Part shown: piece by piece, positions 1 through 11,800 of the stretch
Numbering within the stretch: position 1 is the first letter of the stretch
Layout: each line of letters starts with the position of its first letter
Source of the DNA: Progne subis subis
Taxonomy: Eukaryota; Chordata; Aves; Passeriformes; Hirundinidae
Direction: 5' to 3'
Length of the DNA stretch: 64,000 bases
Assembly: GCA_022316685.1 (NCBI GenBank)
Contig: JAKJHU010000382.1
Coordinates: 248,001 to 312,000 of the forward strand
Translations under genes and position numbers: made by a program
The notes under the pieces: model-generated
Database searches by the model: none
What the model was told of the DNA's origin: nothing
The model's input: the letters and a program-made list of their open reading frames with translations, nothing else

Positions 1-2081
1 TTTTTTTACTGGCTTTGAAAACATTTTAATGAATCTCACCATGTCAAGGAAAGTTACCAAGTGTTTTCCATGGTGGGATGAAAGGCACAAAGTGCCACGG
101 AAGACATGGACACCTCATTAGAGCCCTGCAATTTTAGGAAATCCAACTTCCCGCAGGAAGTTCTTGTAGGAGCGGTGTCAGGGACCTTGCACTCCAGGAC
201 TCGTGGCACGAGGCAAAGCCAAACACAGCTTGGAACAAACCTGGCCCTGTGGATCCGCAGCATTCCAGCCCTTCCCTGGCAGGAAACATCCCACGGCGCT
301 GGGCTTTGTCCTTCCCCGCTGGAAAGGCTCCGATTGCCGCGGGCAGAGCTGGGGCGGTGCCTGCTCAGCCCTGAGCCTTCCCAGAAAGGATCGATCCCCT
401 GTAGGCAGGGGAATGGGGCCGGGTGGCACGGGGCCGGTGCTCTGTGTGAGCCCCAGACACGATCCCAAACCCCTCCTCACCCACCCTGCTCCAGGTGACG
501 AGGGACAGCACGAGAGGGAGCCACGGAATCCGCCAGTGCCTCAGTGCAGCTCATCCTTCTCCCACCTCAAGTTGCCCAAAATGTAACGTTCTCCACGGAT
601 AATAGGATGGAAATCCAGCCCCAGCCTGGTCCTGCTGCTCCTTCAGCAGGAGGTGGGATCAGCGCCGGCCGTGCACAGCTTGCCATGGATATCACTGCAT
701 TCCCGCTGGGATGTCACAGACCAAAGCTGGGATGATCACCACACCTTGCTCCCAGGTGTGTGCAGGATCTGGGATCCCGACTGTGCCTTGCAGATGGAGT
801 TTTTCTACAAAAGAAGAAATTGGACTGCAGGAAAAAAGCATCTTCGTTCCTAAGCCGTGTTAAAAGTGCATGGAAATAAAAACTGATGCCGCAGATCATT
901 AAGAAGTATTAATCAGAATAAAAACCTGACTGTCTTTCTTTGTGCTGTGCATTTTCAATACCAGATTAAGAGTAAGATAACGGAACTGGGGGAAATTCCT
1001 TTCTCAGATAACCCCACAGCTGCATTTTTAGTTATTTAAAGCAGGCCCTTATTTCCATCACGAAGATGGATGTTGGATTTTGTCCTTGGTGGTTACAGGT
1101 GGTTGAGAGTGTCCTGCTGAAGGAAGAACAAACCCCAAAGAGCTGTGATGGTGTGAAACACTAATCCAGGGATTTCAGCCTCACAGCACAGGACAGAATT
1201 CATCTGGGTGGGAAAACAAAAAAGGCACTGCCTGAGATTAATGTTGAGGGCATTTTAATATAATTTAATAATCCTAATAAATTAAAATTAAGATCATTTT
1301 AATATAAAGAAATATAATTTGTGTGGAGCATCCGGCGTTGCCCTGGGAGCTGTTCCAGGCCATGGCCAGCTCCCTTGGATTGTTCTCCTTGGTTCTCCAG
1401 GCTCTGGGGGATCTGCTCCTTCCCAGGGGATGGGCACAGCTGCCACCAGAGCCCTCAGGGGGATGCACACCGCTCCACTGAGGGGGGGTTTGCCCAGGGG
1501 TGTCTCCGAGGCCGCTTTCCCACTTTTCCAGGCCCCTCCCTTCTGTTCCTACAGTGGGATGTGACTGGGATCAGCAGGACTCGGGCATGGGTCCCAGGCA
1601 CGGAATGAGCACGGGCTGGGAAATGTCAGGGAAAGGGGGAATAACCCAGGGGTCCAGATGGGAGGAAAGGGCTGACATCTGGGAAAGGGAAATCTCAGTG
1701 TGAGAGAGAGGAAAATGCCCTCCCCTGGAGCTGTGCAGCCAGGGAGGACCCTGTGCTTGAGTCATTCAAAGTGGGTGGGAAAAATCCATGGAAAATCTCC
1801 TGTCAGGAGCAGCCCTGCGCTGCAGGAGCGGCTGAACTGAGTGCCCCAAAGAGGATTTTCCATCTCCTGATTTATGGGATGTGGAAAGTGGTTTGGTTTG
1901 GCTTGGCACCACTCCAGGGAGTAAAGCCCAGCTGGCAGTACCTGCTTTGAACTCCGGGGAAAGAGTCCTGGAAGAAATCAGGTGGGCACAGAGGAAAGGA
2001 GCCTGGAGAGCCACGGAATACGGCAGGTTCTTCCTGCTGGAGGGTCACACTCTGTCCTGCCCAAATGTCCTTCACCATCAT
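1..2081. other. Intergenic sequence downstream of CCNL1, no gene recognised
   Basis: No frame here shows family resemblance or plausible exon structure. The sequence is GC-moderate at 1-850 and AT-richer at 850-1320. The open frames are short and overlap on both strands, as expected by chance. Confidence 0.6.
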
Positions 2082-2082
2082 C

Positions 2083-2340
2083 ATGGGCTGGGTTGAGTTG
2101 GGAGGATCTCAAAGCCCATCCAGTGCCACCCTGCTGTGGCAGGGACACCTTCCGACACCTTCCACTGTCCTGGGTTGCTCCAAGCCCTGTCCAACCTGGA
2201 CTTGGACACTGCCAGGGATCCAGGGGCCTTCCCACCCTCCCAGGGAAAAATTCCTTCCCAAAATCCCATCCATCCATCCATCCAGCCCTGCCCTCTGGCA
2301 GTGGGAAGCCATTCCCTGTGTCCTTGTAACAGGCACTGCC
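2083..2340 (-). mobile_element. CR1 LINE 3' fragment
   Basis: The plus strand reads like the reverse complement of an avian CR1 3' end: GGGTTGAGTTGGGAGGAT, then a 'gcagggacaccttcc', 'caggttgctccaagccc' and 'actgccagggatccagggg' series. It is 5'-truncated, as is usual for CR1. A short ATCC microsatellite sits inside it near 2268-2284. Confidence 0.8.
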
Positions 2341-3473
2341 TTTCCTGACATCCCTTCCCCACATCCAGCATTTCACTGGCAGCAGGAATTGGGGATGCAG
2401 CATTCCCCCAGGCTGGGTTTTGGGAGTTCTCCCTGCTCTGCTCCACGGCTGGAATTGGGGAATGAGGGCGGGGCTGGCTCGGGAATCGTCTCGGTCGGAG
2501 GAAGCTCCTCAGGAGCCCGAGGCTGACCCCGCTCACTGAACATTTCCATGAATCATTGGCCTTTCTGGAAATCCATTCCAGCATCCTCTCCCCAGCTGTT
2601 TCCTGTGCACTGTGCTGGCTGCAGGGCTTCTTTTAACTTACCAGGACCGTGTGGTCATTTTAATCACCATAAAGTTCTTGGACAAAGAACCACATGTGCC
2701 TTTGGGGGAAAGAACCCAAAAAAGGATCCTGGGGAACAGCTGGGAGGCGTCCGGGAAGGCTCAGGCGTGGAGCAGGATTTACAGAGCCCTGGGTGTAACC
2801 AAGCGTGGCCTCGGTGGCTGCCAGCTCCAGTCCGTTTGCTGCTCTCTGGTTTGGGGGGATGTTTTTGTAGATTCCTGCTAAAAATAACCCCAGCATCTCC
2901 TTGGAGGGTGATGGAAGCAGTAGCTGGAGTCGGGTGAGGCACAAATTCACCTGCTCAAGCTGGACACAGGGAGAACTTGGATTTCTGCTCTCTGGATGAA
3001 CGGCTGGTTCTAGAGACCAGGATTTTCTGTAATTTTCAGGATTTTCTGTGTTTATAGAAATCCTTTCCTCTGGCTGGCTCTGGGTAAGGATGTTCCAAAC
3101 CTGCTGAAGATCCAACAGAGAAACAGCCCCTTGTCCATCGGGAGAGGATCTGTGTGTGCCTGACCCCAGCAGCGACACAGACCTGGGGAATCCATGGCTG
3201 GGCAGGAGAGCTGTGGAACATCCCCTCCCCAGGATCACAGCACAGCTCAGGGTTCATATCACGAACATTTAATCCAAAGCCAGTGCCTGAAATAACAGGG
3301 GAGCAAAAAATCCTGGGCAGGCTCCTGGCACAGAGCAGGGTGTGTGGAGGAGGTGCACAGATCCCAGAAGGAAAAACTCTCCAGAGATCCCTCAGCCTGA
3401 CCCAGGGAAATTATTCCAGGACCTTAAACCTCCTGATCACCGTAACCCTGAGAGCACGAGCAGGACACCCAGG

Positions 3474-3592
3474 GCTCAGGGTGTCCCTGGCAGTGTCCCA
3501 GGCCAGGCTGGACGGGGCTTGGAGCAGCCTGGGACAGCAGGAAATGTCCCTGCCATGGCAGGTGTGGCACTGGATGAGCTTAAATTCTCTCA
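3474..3592 (+). mobile_element. CR1 LINE 3' fragment
   Basis: The forward-orientation CR1 tail contains 'gtgtcccaggccaggctgg', 'acggggcttggagcagcct' and 'ggacagcaggaaatgtccct', followed by a degenerate 'ggcactggatgagcttaaat'. The terminal octamer repeats are not preserved. Confidence 0.75.
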
Positions 3593-4025
3593 CCTGGGGG
3601 TAGAGAGGGCGGGTGAGGACACCTTGCTGCTCTCTGGCTGTGCCGAGGTCACCGCTGGCTCTGCTCCGTGGCTGCAGAGGGGAGCAGGGCAGGGGGAAGG
3701 GCGGCAGTGCTGCCTTTGTGTCCTCAGCCCTGGGATCCCTGTGCTGCCTTTGTGTCCCCAGCCCCGGGATCCCTGTGTTTGTGTCCAAAAAGCAGCCTCG
3801 GGGCCATCCCGTGTCCATTCAGGAAGGCAGACGGAGCTCCCTGATCAGAGCCAGATGTCAGAGATAACATCTCTGGTTGTTCTTGCGGTTTCCTTGATGG
3901 CAAAGCGCTCCTGAGCTCTCACCCTGCCTGGCCACGGGCTCGGAGCATCGTGGGGGATAAAAACGGGGAATTCTGGAGGGCTGGTGTGGGGCTGGGCTGG
4001 CCCAGGGGGATCCCAGCGGATGCTG

Positions 4026-4161
4026 AGGAGGGAGGAAGGAGGGAGGAAGGAGGGAGGAAGGAGGGAGGAAGGAGGGAGGAAGGAGGGAGGAAGGAGGGAG
4101 GAAGGAGGGAGGAAGGAGGGAGGAAGGAGGGAGGAAGGAGGGAGGAAGGAGGGAGGAAGGA
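4026..4161 (+). repeat. 11-bp purine tandem repeat (ggaggaaggag)n
   Basis: About 12 near-perfect copies of an 11-bp purine-only unit form a homopurine/homopyrimidine tract with H-DNA potential. Because 11 is not a multiple of 3, all frames stay open. This explains the Glu/Gly/Arg-rich frames on the plus strand and the Pro/Ser/Leu frames on the minus strand, which are not genes. Confidence 0.95.
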
Positions 4162-4937
4162 GTTGCTCTCTGCCCTTGCAGGATGTGTTTTATTCCCTTG
4201 GAAGGGACAGGGTGACAGCTCCAGCCTCTCCTCTGCACTGTCCTGTTTCAGTCACTGTCACCCCACCTGTGTCCTCAGACCAGGTGTCTCCTCAGCATGG
4301 GGAGCAAACTTTGAACCGTCTCCAACTGGCAGGAAGATGCTCAAAGTGTTTCCTTTTTTAGAGGTTTGAGGCATAGAAAAGTCTTCAGGCTTTGACTAAA
4401 ACCTCAGCCTCTCACCCTCTAAATCACTTTAAAATGGGACCTCAGGCATTTGAGTCTCAGCTCCTGATCTCTCCATACAAACCCGGAGATTCCCAAGTGA
4501 GGGAATTTTGGGAAGCTGCACCACTCCCTGAACATGGGGAATTAAATCTGTGAGGGCCTTTCAGGAGGTTCATTTGGTTTAAGATCATTTTGATGTGGAT
4601 TTCCCCTCTTGGCTCCTGAGCACAGCCCCTGGAGCTGCCCAGGGCCTCGGCGGGATCAGCCTGGCCTGGAACATTCCAAGGATGGGGCAGCCATGGCTTC
4701 TCTGGGACACCAGGCCACGCTGAGGAACCCTCATTCTCCCTCTCCTTTGGGGCCACTCAGGGCTGTCTCCGGAGCTGTCCCAGCCCCTGCTCGCTCCCTG
4801 GATCCATCCCCAGCTGCCACCAGCTGGAATTCGGGTGTTCAGCCCCCGTGGCCCAGGACATTTGTTCCCTCCTCACCTCGGTGGCTTTTGGTGTGAGCAG
4901 AGCTGGGAGCGCAGGGGAGGCTCGGCAACGCTTCCAC

Positions 4938-5460
4938 CTACAGAGGGAACCCAGAGCCACAGAGGGAACCCAGAATGGCAGAGAGAAACCAGAGCCACGG
5001 AGAACCCAGAATGGCAGAGAGAAACCAGAACCACAGAGAGAACCCAGAGCCACGGAGAACCCAGAATGGCTGAGAGAAACCAGAACCACAGAGAGAACCC
5101 AGAATGGCTGAGAGAAACCGGAACAGCAGCGGGAACCCAGAACAGCAGCAGGCCTGGGAGTGACCGGGATGGAATCCATGGGAAGGACAGGGAGGGAATC
5201 CATGGGAGTGAGAGGGACACAGAATCCATGGGAAAGATGGGGATGGAATCCATGGGAATGATGGGGATGGAACACCGGGAATGAGAGGGGACACAGAACA
5301 CCTGGGTACAATGGATGCACAACAGTCAGGGAATGAGGGGGGCACAGAATCCTGGGAATGAGAGGAGTACAGAATCCTGGGAATGATGGAGACACAGAAG
5401 CCCTGTGAATGACAGGGACACGGAATCCATGGGAATGACGAGGGTACAGCACCCCTGGAG
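4938..5460 (+). repeat. Degenerate minisatellite cluster
   Basis: The first half (about 4938-5150) consists of diverged copies of 'gagaacccagaatggcagag' and 'gaaaccagaaccacagag'. The second half (about 5160-5460) is built from 'ggaatccatgggaatga' and 'gagggacacagaat' variants. Long open frames across the array, rich in Phe, Trp and Ser on the minus strand, are products of the repeat. Confidence 0.85.
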
Positions 5461-5902
5461 CCCCAGGGGACTGGGGAGCTGGAATGTGTCTGCAGGGGGG
5501 GGCACGAGCCCCTTGCCTCTCCAGCAAACCCATCCTGAGGGATTCTCCATCCTAGGACAAAAATGATCACTTTTTGCTGAGGTGGTTTTTTTTTTTTTTT
5601 TTCCCTTTCCACGGGAATATAAAGACTTTTCTTCATGCCAGCTTTACTAATTTTAACTTTGTTTGAATGGCCCTGCTGGGCTGTGGCCAGGCAGGAGGAG
5701 GGGATGGAAAGCTGTTTCCTTCGCAGGAGCGCTTTTCTCCAAAGGGACGTGATTGCCAGCCTGGCAGGAGGGTTTGCTTCCTGCCCCAAGGAGCATGCAC
5801 AGGACTGATGTGAAACTTCATGAGCATTTCCTGGCAGGAGCAGCAACCAGGGCAAGATTTCCTGGAAAAGGGGCCCTTGTCACCTCACCTGCTGCCACTC
5901 AC

Positions 5903-6042
5903 CTGTGGGTTTGGGAGTGACTGAAGCCTTGAGTGGGACCTGTTGGGCCATTTCCATCATCTAAAATATTCTGATTGTTCATTTCTCCTCTTCCCAAACC
6001 ATACAAAGCTCCTGGTCGATGCTCATCCGTCCAGTAACAAAC
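5903..6042 (-). other. Candidate exon of an unidentified minus-strand transcript
   Basis: On the minus strand a pyrimidine-rich acceptor (CCTTCGCTTTCAG) is followed by 140 nt open in one frame only. That frame starts VCYWTDEHRPGALYGLG. The segment ends in a consensus donor (CACAG then GTGAGT). Both splice sites are strong and the open frame fills the interval exactly. I do not recognise the peptide. The segment lies about 1.6 kb downstream of the CCNL1 polyadenylation signal on the same strand. It could belong to a downstream gene, a non-coding RNA, or a CCNL1 read-through transcript. Chance is not excluded. Confidence 0.3.
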
Positions 6043-6091
6043 CTGAAAGCGAAGGACAGGCATAACAGTTTGTATGAAATGCTTTGAAACT

Positions 6092-6165
6092 TTTTTTTTT
6101 TTTTTTTTTTTTTTGGTCAAAATTAGTCAAAAAATTTTAACAAAATCCTTTTTTTTTTTTTTTCA
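6092..6165 (+). repeat. Two poly-T tracts
   Basis: T homopolymers at about 6092-6114 and 6150-6163 are separated by an A/T-rich spacer. There are no flanking signs that identify a retroposed element. Confidence 0.8.
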
Positions 6166-6179
6166 GAGAAAAAGCAACT

Positions 6180-7586
6180 CTGAGGGTGAGACCCACCCAG
6201 GCAAAGCCCTGGGACATTTCCCTGTCCCTGTGGGTCTCATGCTCAGAGCCCAGTGGCAGCTCCCGATTTCCAGCAGTACGGTAGAGGCTGCAGCACCACC
6301 CAGGGCAGGAATCCTGCAATTTCCCTGGAAAATTGTCTCAGCTACTGAGATATGAGCAGAGCACAGCCACAGCTGACTCCTGGAGGTCAACACAGGTGGC
6401 TTGAAGTCCGCCAAGCAACGACTCATTTCTGTGGCTCAGAGCTCCAGGGAAACACAGGGAAACTGTAAAATTCAGGGATTGTTCCAAGTCTTAGGAGAGA
6501 CAGGAGCTGTGGTGCAGGGACATTGCAGCTCCTCCTGCAAGTCCTGCAAGGCATGGGGCACTCAGGGCTGTCACCTGTCCCTCGTGCCCCTGCTGAACAC
6601 ACCTGAGGCAGCACGTCCTGCACGTCCCAGTCCCCTGGGGAGGTTTTCCAGCCCTGCTGGGGAGTTTTCCCCACCAGGAACAAACCCCGAGCTCCCTGGG
6701 CTGCCCAGGGGAGCAGGAGCTGTCCTGCTGTCCCACAGCTCCAGCTGCACAGGGAAGGGCAGCTCTGGAAGCACACAGGGGTTGGCAGTGCCCACACCAA
6801 GCCAGGGCTGAGCCCTCCACGGGTCACTCCCACACCAATCCCAAATCCAAGGCACGCAGTGGTGCTGCTCCTCCAAACCCGGGGTTTTCCCTCTGCTCTG
6901 GACTATCCGAGCATTTGTATCTAGGGGGGGAAAAGCTCCTTCAATTCCCATAGCAACAAACATTTTCCTGAACACAGCACACACAGAAGAGTTGTTACAC
7001 AGACTGAAAAACAGCGGTAACCAAGAAACATGTTTTATCTTTTCCTCCTCCAAAATATACATTGACTTTCTGCGTTTCCAGTGGGCTGGGATGCTCCAAC
7101 CACAGAGCTTCTGCTCAGGTTTCCTCTCCTGAGGGGTGCAGAACATCTGCCCAGGAGCCTGGCACTGCCCCTGGCACAGGGAGCAGCCTGCAGCGCCCGG
7201 GCTCTGCAGGGGAGCAGTGCAGGAACGGGGAGAGCAAACACCTCTCACCTGCAGGCTCCAGGCTCTGGCGGTACCCGAGCAGCAGCTGAAGAATCAGGTT
7301 GCTCCTGCCCCCTTGCAGCTCTCGTGTCCCACAGCAGGCACAGCTCCAGCAATGTCCCAGCAGCTCCTGCCATCACAGGGGACACCAGCAGCCCGTCCCT
7401 CTGAACTGCAGACAGGCCCACGACCATTTACTCAACTGCTGCAGCCACAGGAGGACACAAACATCCACAGCTTTCCCCCTCCCAACATCCACACCTCCCT
7501 GTCCCACTGAGGCACAAGGGTCAAAGCCGTGGTGTGTAACAAAACCAAGTTTAGTTTGCACACGTTTGGCATCCAACAGGCAGTAA
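6180..7586. other. Intergenic sequence, nothing recognised
   Basis: I see no repeat family, exon or RNA gene here. The moderately GC-rich open frames overlap on both strands and have no splice or family support. Confidence 0.5.
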
Positions 7587-7629
7587 AAAAAAAAAAAAAA
7601 AAAAAAAAAGAAAAAAGAAAAAAAAAAAA
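7587..7629 (+). repeat. A-rich tract (T-rich on the CCNL1 strand)
   Basis: This is an almost pure A run with two G interruptions. On the CCNL1 strand it is a T-rich element directly downstream of the AATAAA signal, where a cleavage-promoting U-rich element would be expected. Confidence 0.85.
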
Positions 7630-7638
7630 GGTTTATAT

Positions 7639-7644
7639 TTTATT
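7639..7644 (-). terminator. CCNL1: Likely CCNL1 polyadenylation signal AATAAA
   Basis: Canonical AATAAA on the minus strand, about 810 bp downstream of the CCNL1 stop codon and immediately before a T-rich tract. No better candidate lies closer to the stop. The transcript end near 7620 is inferred. Confidence 0.65.
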
Positions 7645-8034
7645 TCTTGTAAAAATCTTTTGAACACATGCAGACTAAAACCAGTGTAAGAAAGTCTCCA
7701 CCATGTTTAAACAAATAACTATACTTAAATATAAGCGTCTGCAATTGACTGGTATAAAAATAAGGTACGTTTTTGCCTTTTTACAGAAATCCTTTCTCCA
7801 GTTCTCAGCTCAATAAACAATACACAACTCTAATACATACAGTGAACCTGATCGATTTGCCACCTCTGGGATACTGCTAAGGTATTATGTGCAAAAGTTG
7901 GTAACAGTTTCTTTCCCAAAAGAAAAACAAAAACAAAAAACCAACCCAAAAAAAAGTCTTCTACACCTTTTAGAAAAGGAGATGGGGGTTGAAGCTGCAG
8001 CAGGCCCTGCAGTCCGAGGGCTGGGTGCTGGGAG

Positions 8035-8448
8035 CTGGGCGCAGTCCAGGGCTGGGTTCCAGGGCGGGATCCTGGGGCTGGGCACAGTCCGAGGCTGGAT
8101 CCTGCGGCTGGGCTGGATCCTGAGGCTGGGCACAGTCCGAGGCTCAGTCCTGGGTCTGGGCTGGATCCCGGGGCTGGGCACAGATCGAGGCTGGGTCCCA
8201 GGTCTGGGCACGGCCCAAGGCTGGGTCCTAGGTCTGGGCACGGCCCGAGGCTGGGTCCTAGGTCTGGGCACGGCCCGAGGCTGGGTCCTAGGTCTGGGCA
8301 CGGCCCGAGGCTGGGTCCCAGGTCTGGGCACAGTCCAAGGCTGGATCCCAGGGCTGGGCACGGTCCAAGGCTGGATCCCAGGGCTGGGCACGGTCCAAGG
8401 CTGGATCCCAGGGCTAGGCTGGGTCCCAGGTCCGGGCACGGCCCAAGG
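8035..8448 (-). repeat. 30-bp minisatellite in the CCNL1 3' UTR
   Basis: About 13-14 copies of a 30-bp unit, roughly 'gctgggtcctaggtctggg' plus 'cacggcccgag' on the plus strand. The copies near 8205-8300 are almost identical and the distal copies are diverged. The array begins about 10 bp after the CCNL1 stop codon and fills the first half of the 3' UTR. The 30-bp period keeps frames open, so it produces long Pro/Gly-rich artefactual frames on both strands. Confidence 0.92.
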
Positions 8449-8455
8449 CTCAGGC

Positions 8456-8807
8456 TCAGCGGCGGTGCCGGCCGTGCCCCGAGCGGCCGCTGCCGTGGTG
8501 TTTGCCGCCCTTGTGGGAGCGCTCGAAGGAGCGCGAGCGCTCGCGCCGCTCCCGGTGGTGGCCGCGCTCGTGCCGGTGCTTCTTGGCCGCCTCCGAGTGC
8601 TCCCGGGATTTGCTCTGCGAGCGGGAGCGAGACTTTTTCCGCTTGTGGCCGTGTCTGCCGGCGCCCTTGAGCTCCTCGCGGCCGTGCTTGGCCTTGGCGT
8701 GCGGGGAGCCGTGGTTGTGGTGCCGCCGGGGGCTGCCGCTGTGGCTGCGCGAGCGGCTGCGCGAGCGGGAGCTGTAGGTGCCCGACAGGCTCCGCCGGTT
8801 GTTGTAG
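8456..8807 (-). CDS. CCNL1: CCNL1 exon 11 (RS/His-rich tail and stop)
   Basis: It starts [19 protein letters not shown] and continues through His/Lys/Arg-rich repeats to the terminal [10 protein letters not shown] and TGA at 8456-8458. The acceptor is CTTTCCCCAG. A second frame is also open right across this exon and the adjoining minisatellite, because of GC bias and the 30-bp repeat. Confidence 0.94.
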
Positions 8808-11800
8808 CTGGGGAAAGCAAAGGGGAATCGGCGCTTAGAGCTCCCGAGTCACTGCAAGAAATCAGGGTTTGGCCCTCGGGGAAAAGTGAGGGAGGACGGG
8901 GAATGTCTGGGGTCTGGGATTTAAGATCCTTCCAACCCCAAGCGCTCTTGTGAGTCTTTTAGTTGAGCTCATTTGAAAATAAACAGCTCAAACTAAAACC
9001 AGAATGCAGCATCTTTTGTAGACCTTGTCAACACCATATCAATGATTGGGTGCTGCCTATTTCCTTCAGAGACTTCCCAGAGATCCAAGTTGCTAACTCA
9101 GACTGTGAGCCTGAAGATTGTTAGAATCCCCCTGCCTAAAGCCAGCAGCTCAGTGCATGCCCCTCTCCCCGTAGCACGCGAGGGGCAGAGCCCTGAGGAG
9201 CCAGGCACCGCCCCAGGGAGTGCTGATACGAGGAGGCTGCACATGGGGCACTCCTCTCCCCTTCCAAGGGCACTGCTCCCACTTGTAACGGGATCCTTGG
9301 GAAGACTTAAGGCCAGCCCAGCACAGACTCCTCAGGCACAGTGCAGCTAGGACAGGCTCACATTTTACAGCCTGAACTCTTAAGAGCAGCTCCACACCCA
9401 GCACCGAGCCTGAAGCGAAGCGAAGCCAAGCCTCGCCGTTTTGCCGCCCCTGGCCGTGGGCAGTGCAAAGCCCTGCTGCAATGCCCTGTTTTCATCCCAG
9501 CACACTCCCAGGGCTGAGTGTGCCAAAGCCCAGCACCCCCCAGCAGCCCCAGCCCCACTCACTGCCTGCGGGGGCTGTGGGAGCGGGAGCGGGACTTTGT
9601 CCGCGAGCGGGATCGGCTGGCGCTTCGGCTGCTGCGGCTCCTCTTGCTCTCCTTCCTCAGCCTGCAGGGCACAAAATAAACAGCTCAGGCACTGCCACAC
9701 CACGCAGGAGATCAGCTGAAAGCGTCTGCACTCAGTAACGAGCACGAGTTTTACCTACCCGTTGTAAGGGCTCTTGGAGGTTTGCTGCCTCTCTTCTGGC
9801 TCTTTTTTAATGGTTTTGGTGTTCACAGACACTGGAGATTTCTCCTCAGCTTTTACTTCTCTTGGGGAAGCTAAGAATTAAATTTCAGTTAAAAATCAGT
9901 TCTCTCTTCATCCTTTGTCATAAACGCAGTGTACACCCCCTCAGGCACCTTCAGCAGGATTTGCACTAGGTGTAGATATGAACTCTACATCTATTATTTC
10001 ATCCCATGCCTCCATTTGCATTCACTCCTGGAATGGGGTATTTGTGAGGAAACCCTCTGCCCATGAAGGAGGATCAGCACTGGGACCCTCAGAGCACACA
10101 GCCACGCTCACCTGGGGCCAAAAGGTGCAAAACAGAAGCTGCCCTTGCGCCCCACAATGCACAACTTGTTACCTCGGCATTTATTTCCAACGCTAAAGGA
10201 AGGATTAAGCCTGGCCAGCAAAATGACAGATGTCACCTTTACAACAATGGCACAAATATAAATGAGTAACAGATAAAATTATCGAGTTAATACGTCAGTC
10301 TGTCTCTCCAGACAGTTGGTACAGCCCAGAGGTGGATTCACCTTTCAGGGGAGGGCTGTTAAGCCCACCAGAGCTCCTGCTTTCAAACTCTTCCAACCTG
10401 GGCTCCCTCCTTGCAGAAAACACCCCCCTTCCTCTGTGATAAATTCATACTGCCCAGCCCAAAGACCCCTGAAAAGTCAGGATTCTTGAGGAGAACCCGT
10501 GAGAGTTCAGACAGCCTGGCCAGTTCAAAATGCAGCTTCCATTTAATCCCCTGATGCCAAGGCAGGGCTGGGCCTCTCCCTCCTCCCTCTCCTGCCCACC
10601 AGCTGTCTGCCCTCCCTGCACCAAACCCTTGCCAAGCCCATTAAAAACAGCCGGGGAAGGAATTTGCACAGATACCTGCTGCAAGGGGGGCCGTGGAGGC
10701 TACTGCAGCACCCCCAAATTAAATCCAAAAAGCCTCTCTTCACGCCACAGAATACACAGCAATTCCTGCTTCATTAGCTCACTCTCTTTAGAGGGCATAT
10801 TATTAATATATCACTCTTTTATCTGGGGAAATATGGAATAAAACATCTCTTTTCTTTCAAAACTGCTTTCCAGGTCTTGAGACTGGTTTTAAATAAATGT
10901 TAAAAAAAACCAACCCAAAAACCAAAAAAGGCTTTTCTGTTCAGAAAACAGACTTACATGGTTTGGATGCAGGAGAAAAGCCACCCAGTGTTGACAGTGC
11001 TGGAGTTCCATCTGGATTTAAACCTTTTGCTTTCAGTTTTGCTTCCTGTAGTGCCATTTTCCTCTTTTCTACTTCTTTATCCAGAAATTCGTAATTGGGC
11101 TGTGGAAGCAACAACCAGGTAAGAAGCTGAACTAATTTAATTCATATTTCATCTCATTTCTGAAAAATACTGAATTGGCTTTTAACGATCTGTCCTGCAA
11201 TGTAGCTTCCAGAATTTGTTCTCTCCTTAGAGAAGCCCTTCCCATTAGCACGTCTGTATTAGGCATCCCCAAACTTTTCTGGACAATCACAACTCAGCTC
11301 AAGCTGCACTGAGCATCAAAGCAGCAACACCCAAGACGCTGAACTCACCTTCTTCCTGGTATAAAGCTTCAGAGTTGTTAAGCAGATCTCCTGAATCTCC
11401 TCTTCTGTGGTGCCAAAGAGCAGGAACCAGTGGGGACGGGTAGGCAGGGGGATCTGAAAATCAGACAAGGAGAAGCTTAATGGAGATTTCATGTCAGGTT
11501 TTGTTGAAATATTTCCATGGATTTCCTCGAAACCAGAGCAGCAGAGCTCAGTGCATCCAGGGCTCACCTGCAGGGCTCTGGCAGCGAGGTAAATGCACGC
11601 GCACGCGATGGTCTCCGGCTGGAAGCGGACAAACACATTTGTCCGGAGGCTGTCGTTCATGTAATTCCTAAAAAAACCAAGCAGCACAGGTTGGAACTCC
11701 AGTTTGCTGTTCTTTTAGAGGAGAACAATACTGGAGACTCAATTGACTTTATTATTTTTTCTGTTGTTACATTAAACGTGCCATTTCTTTCAGGTTGTGC

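Noticed and set aside
4757..5855. 258- and 305-codon minus-strand frames
   Set aside because: Repetitive Phe/Trp/Ser peptides produced by the minisatellite at 4938-5460.
7889..8953. 354- and 311-codon frames overlapping CCNL1 exon 11 on both strands
   Set aside because: They arise from the 30-bp minisatellite and the GC-rich RS-encoding exon. The supported reading is CCNL1 on the minus strand, ending GRHRR and TGA.
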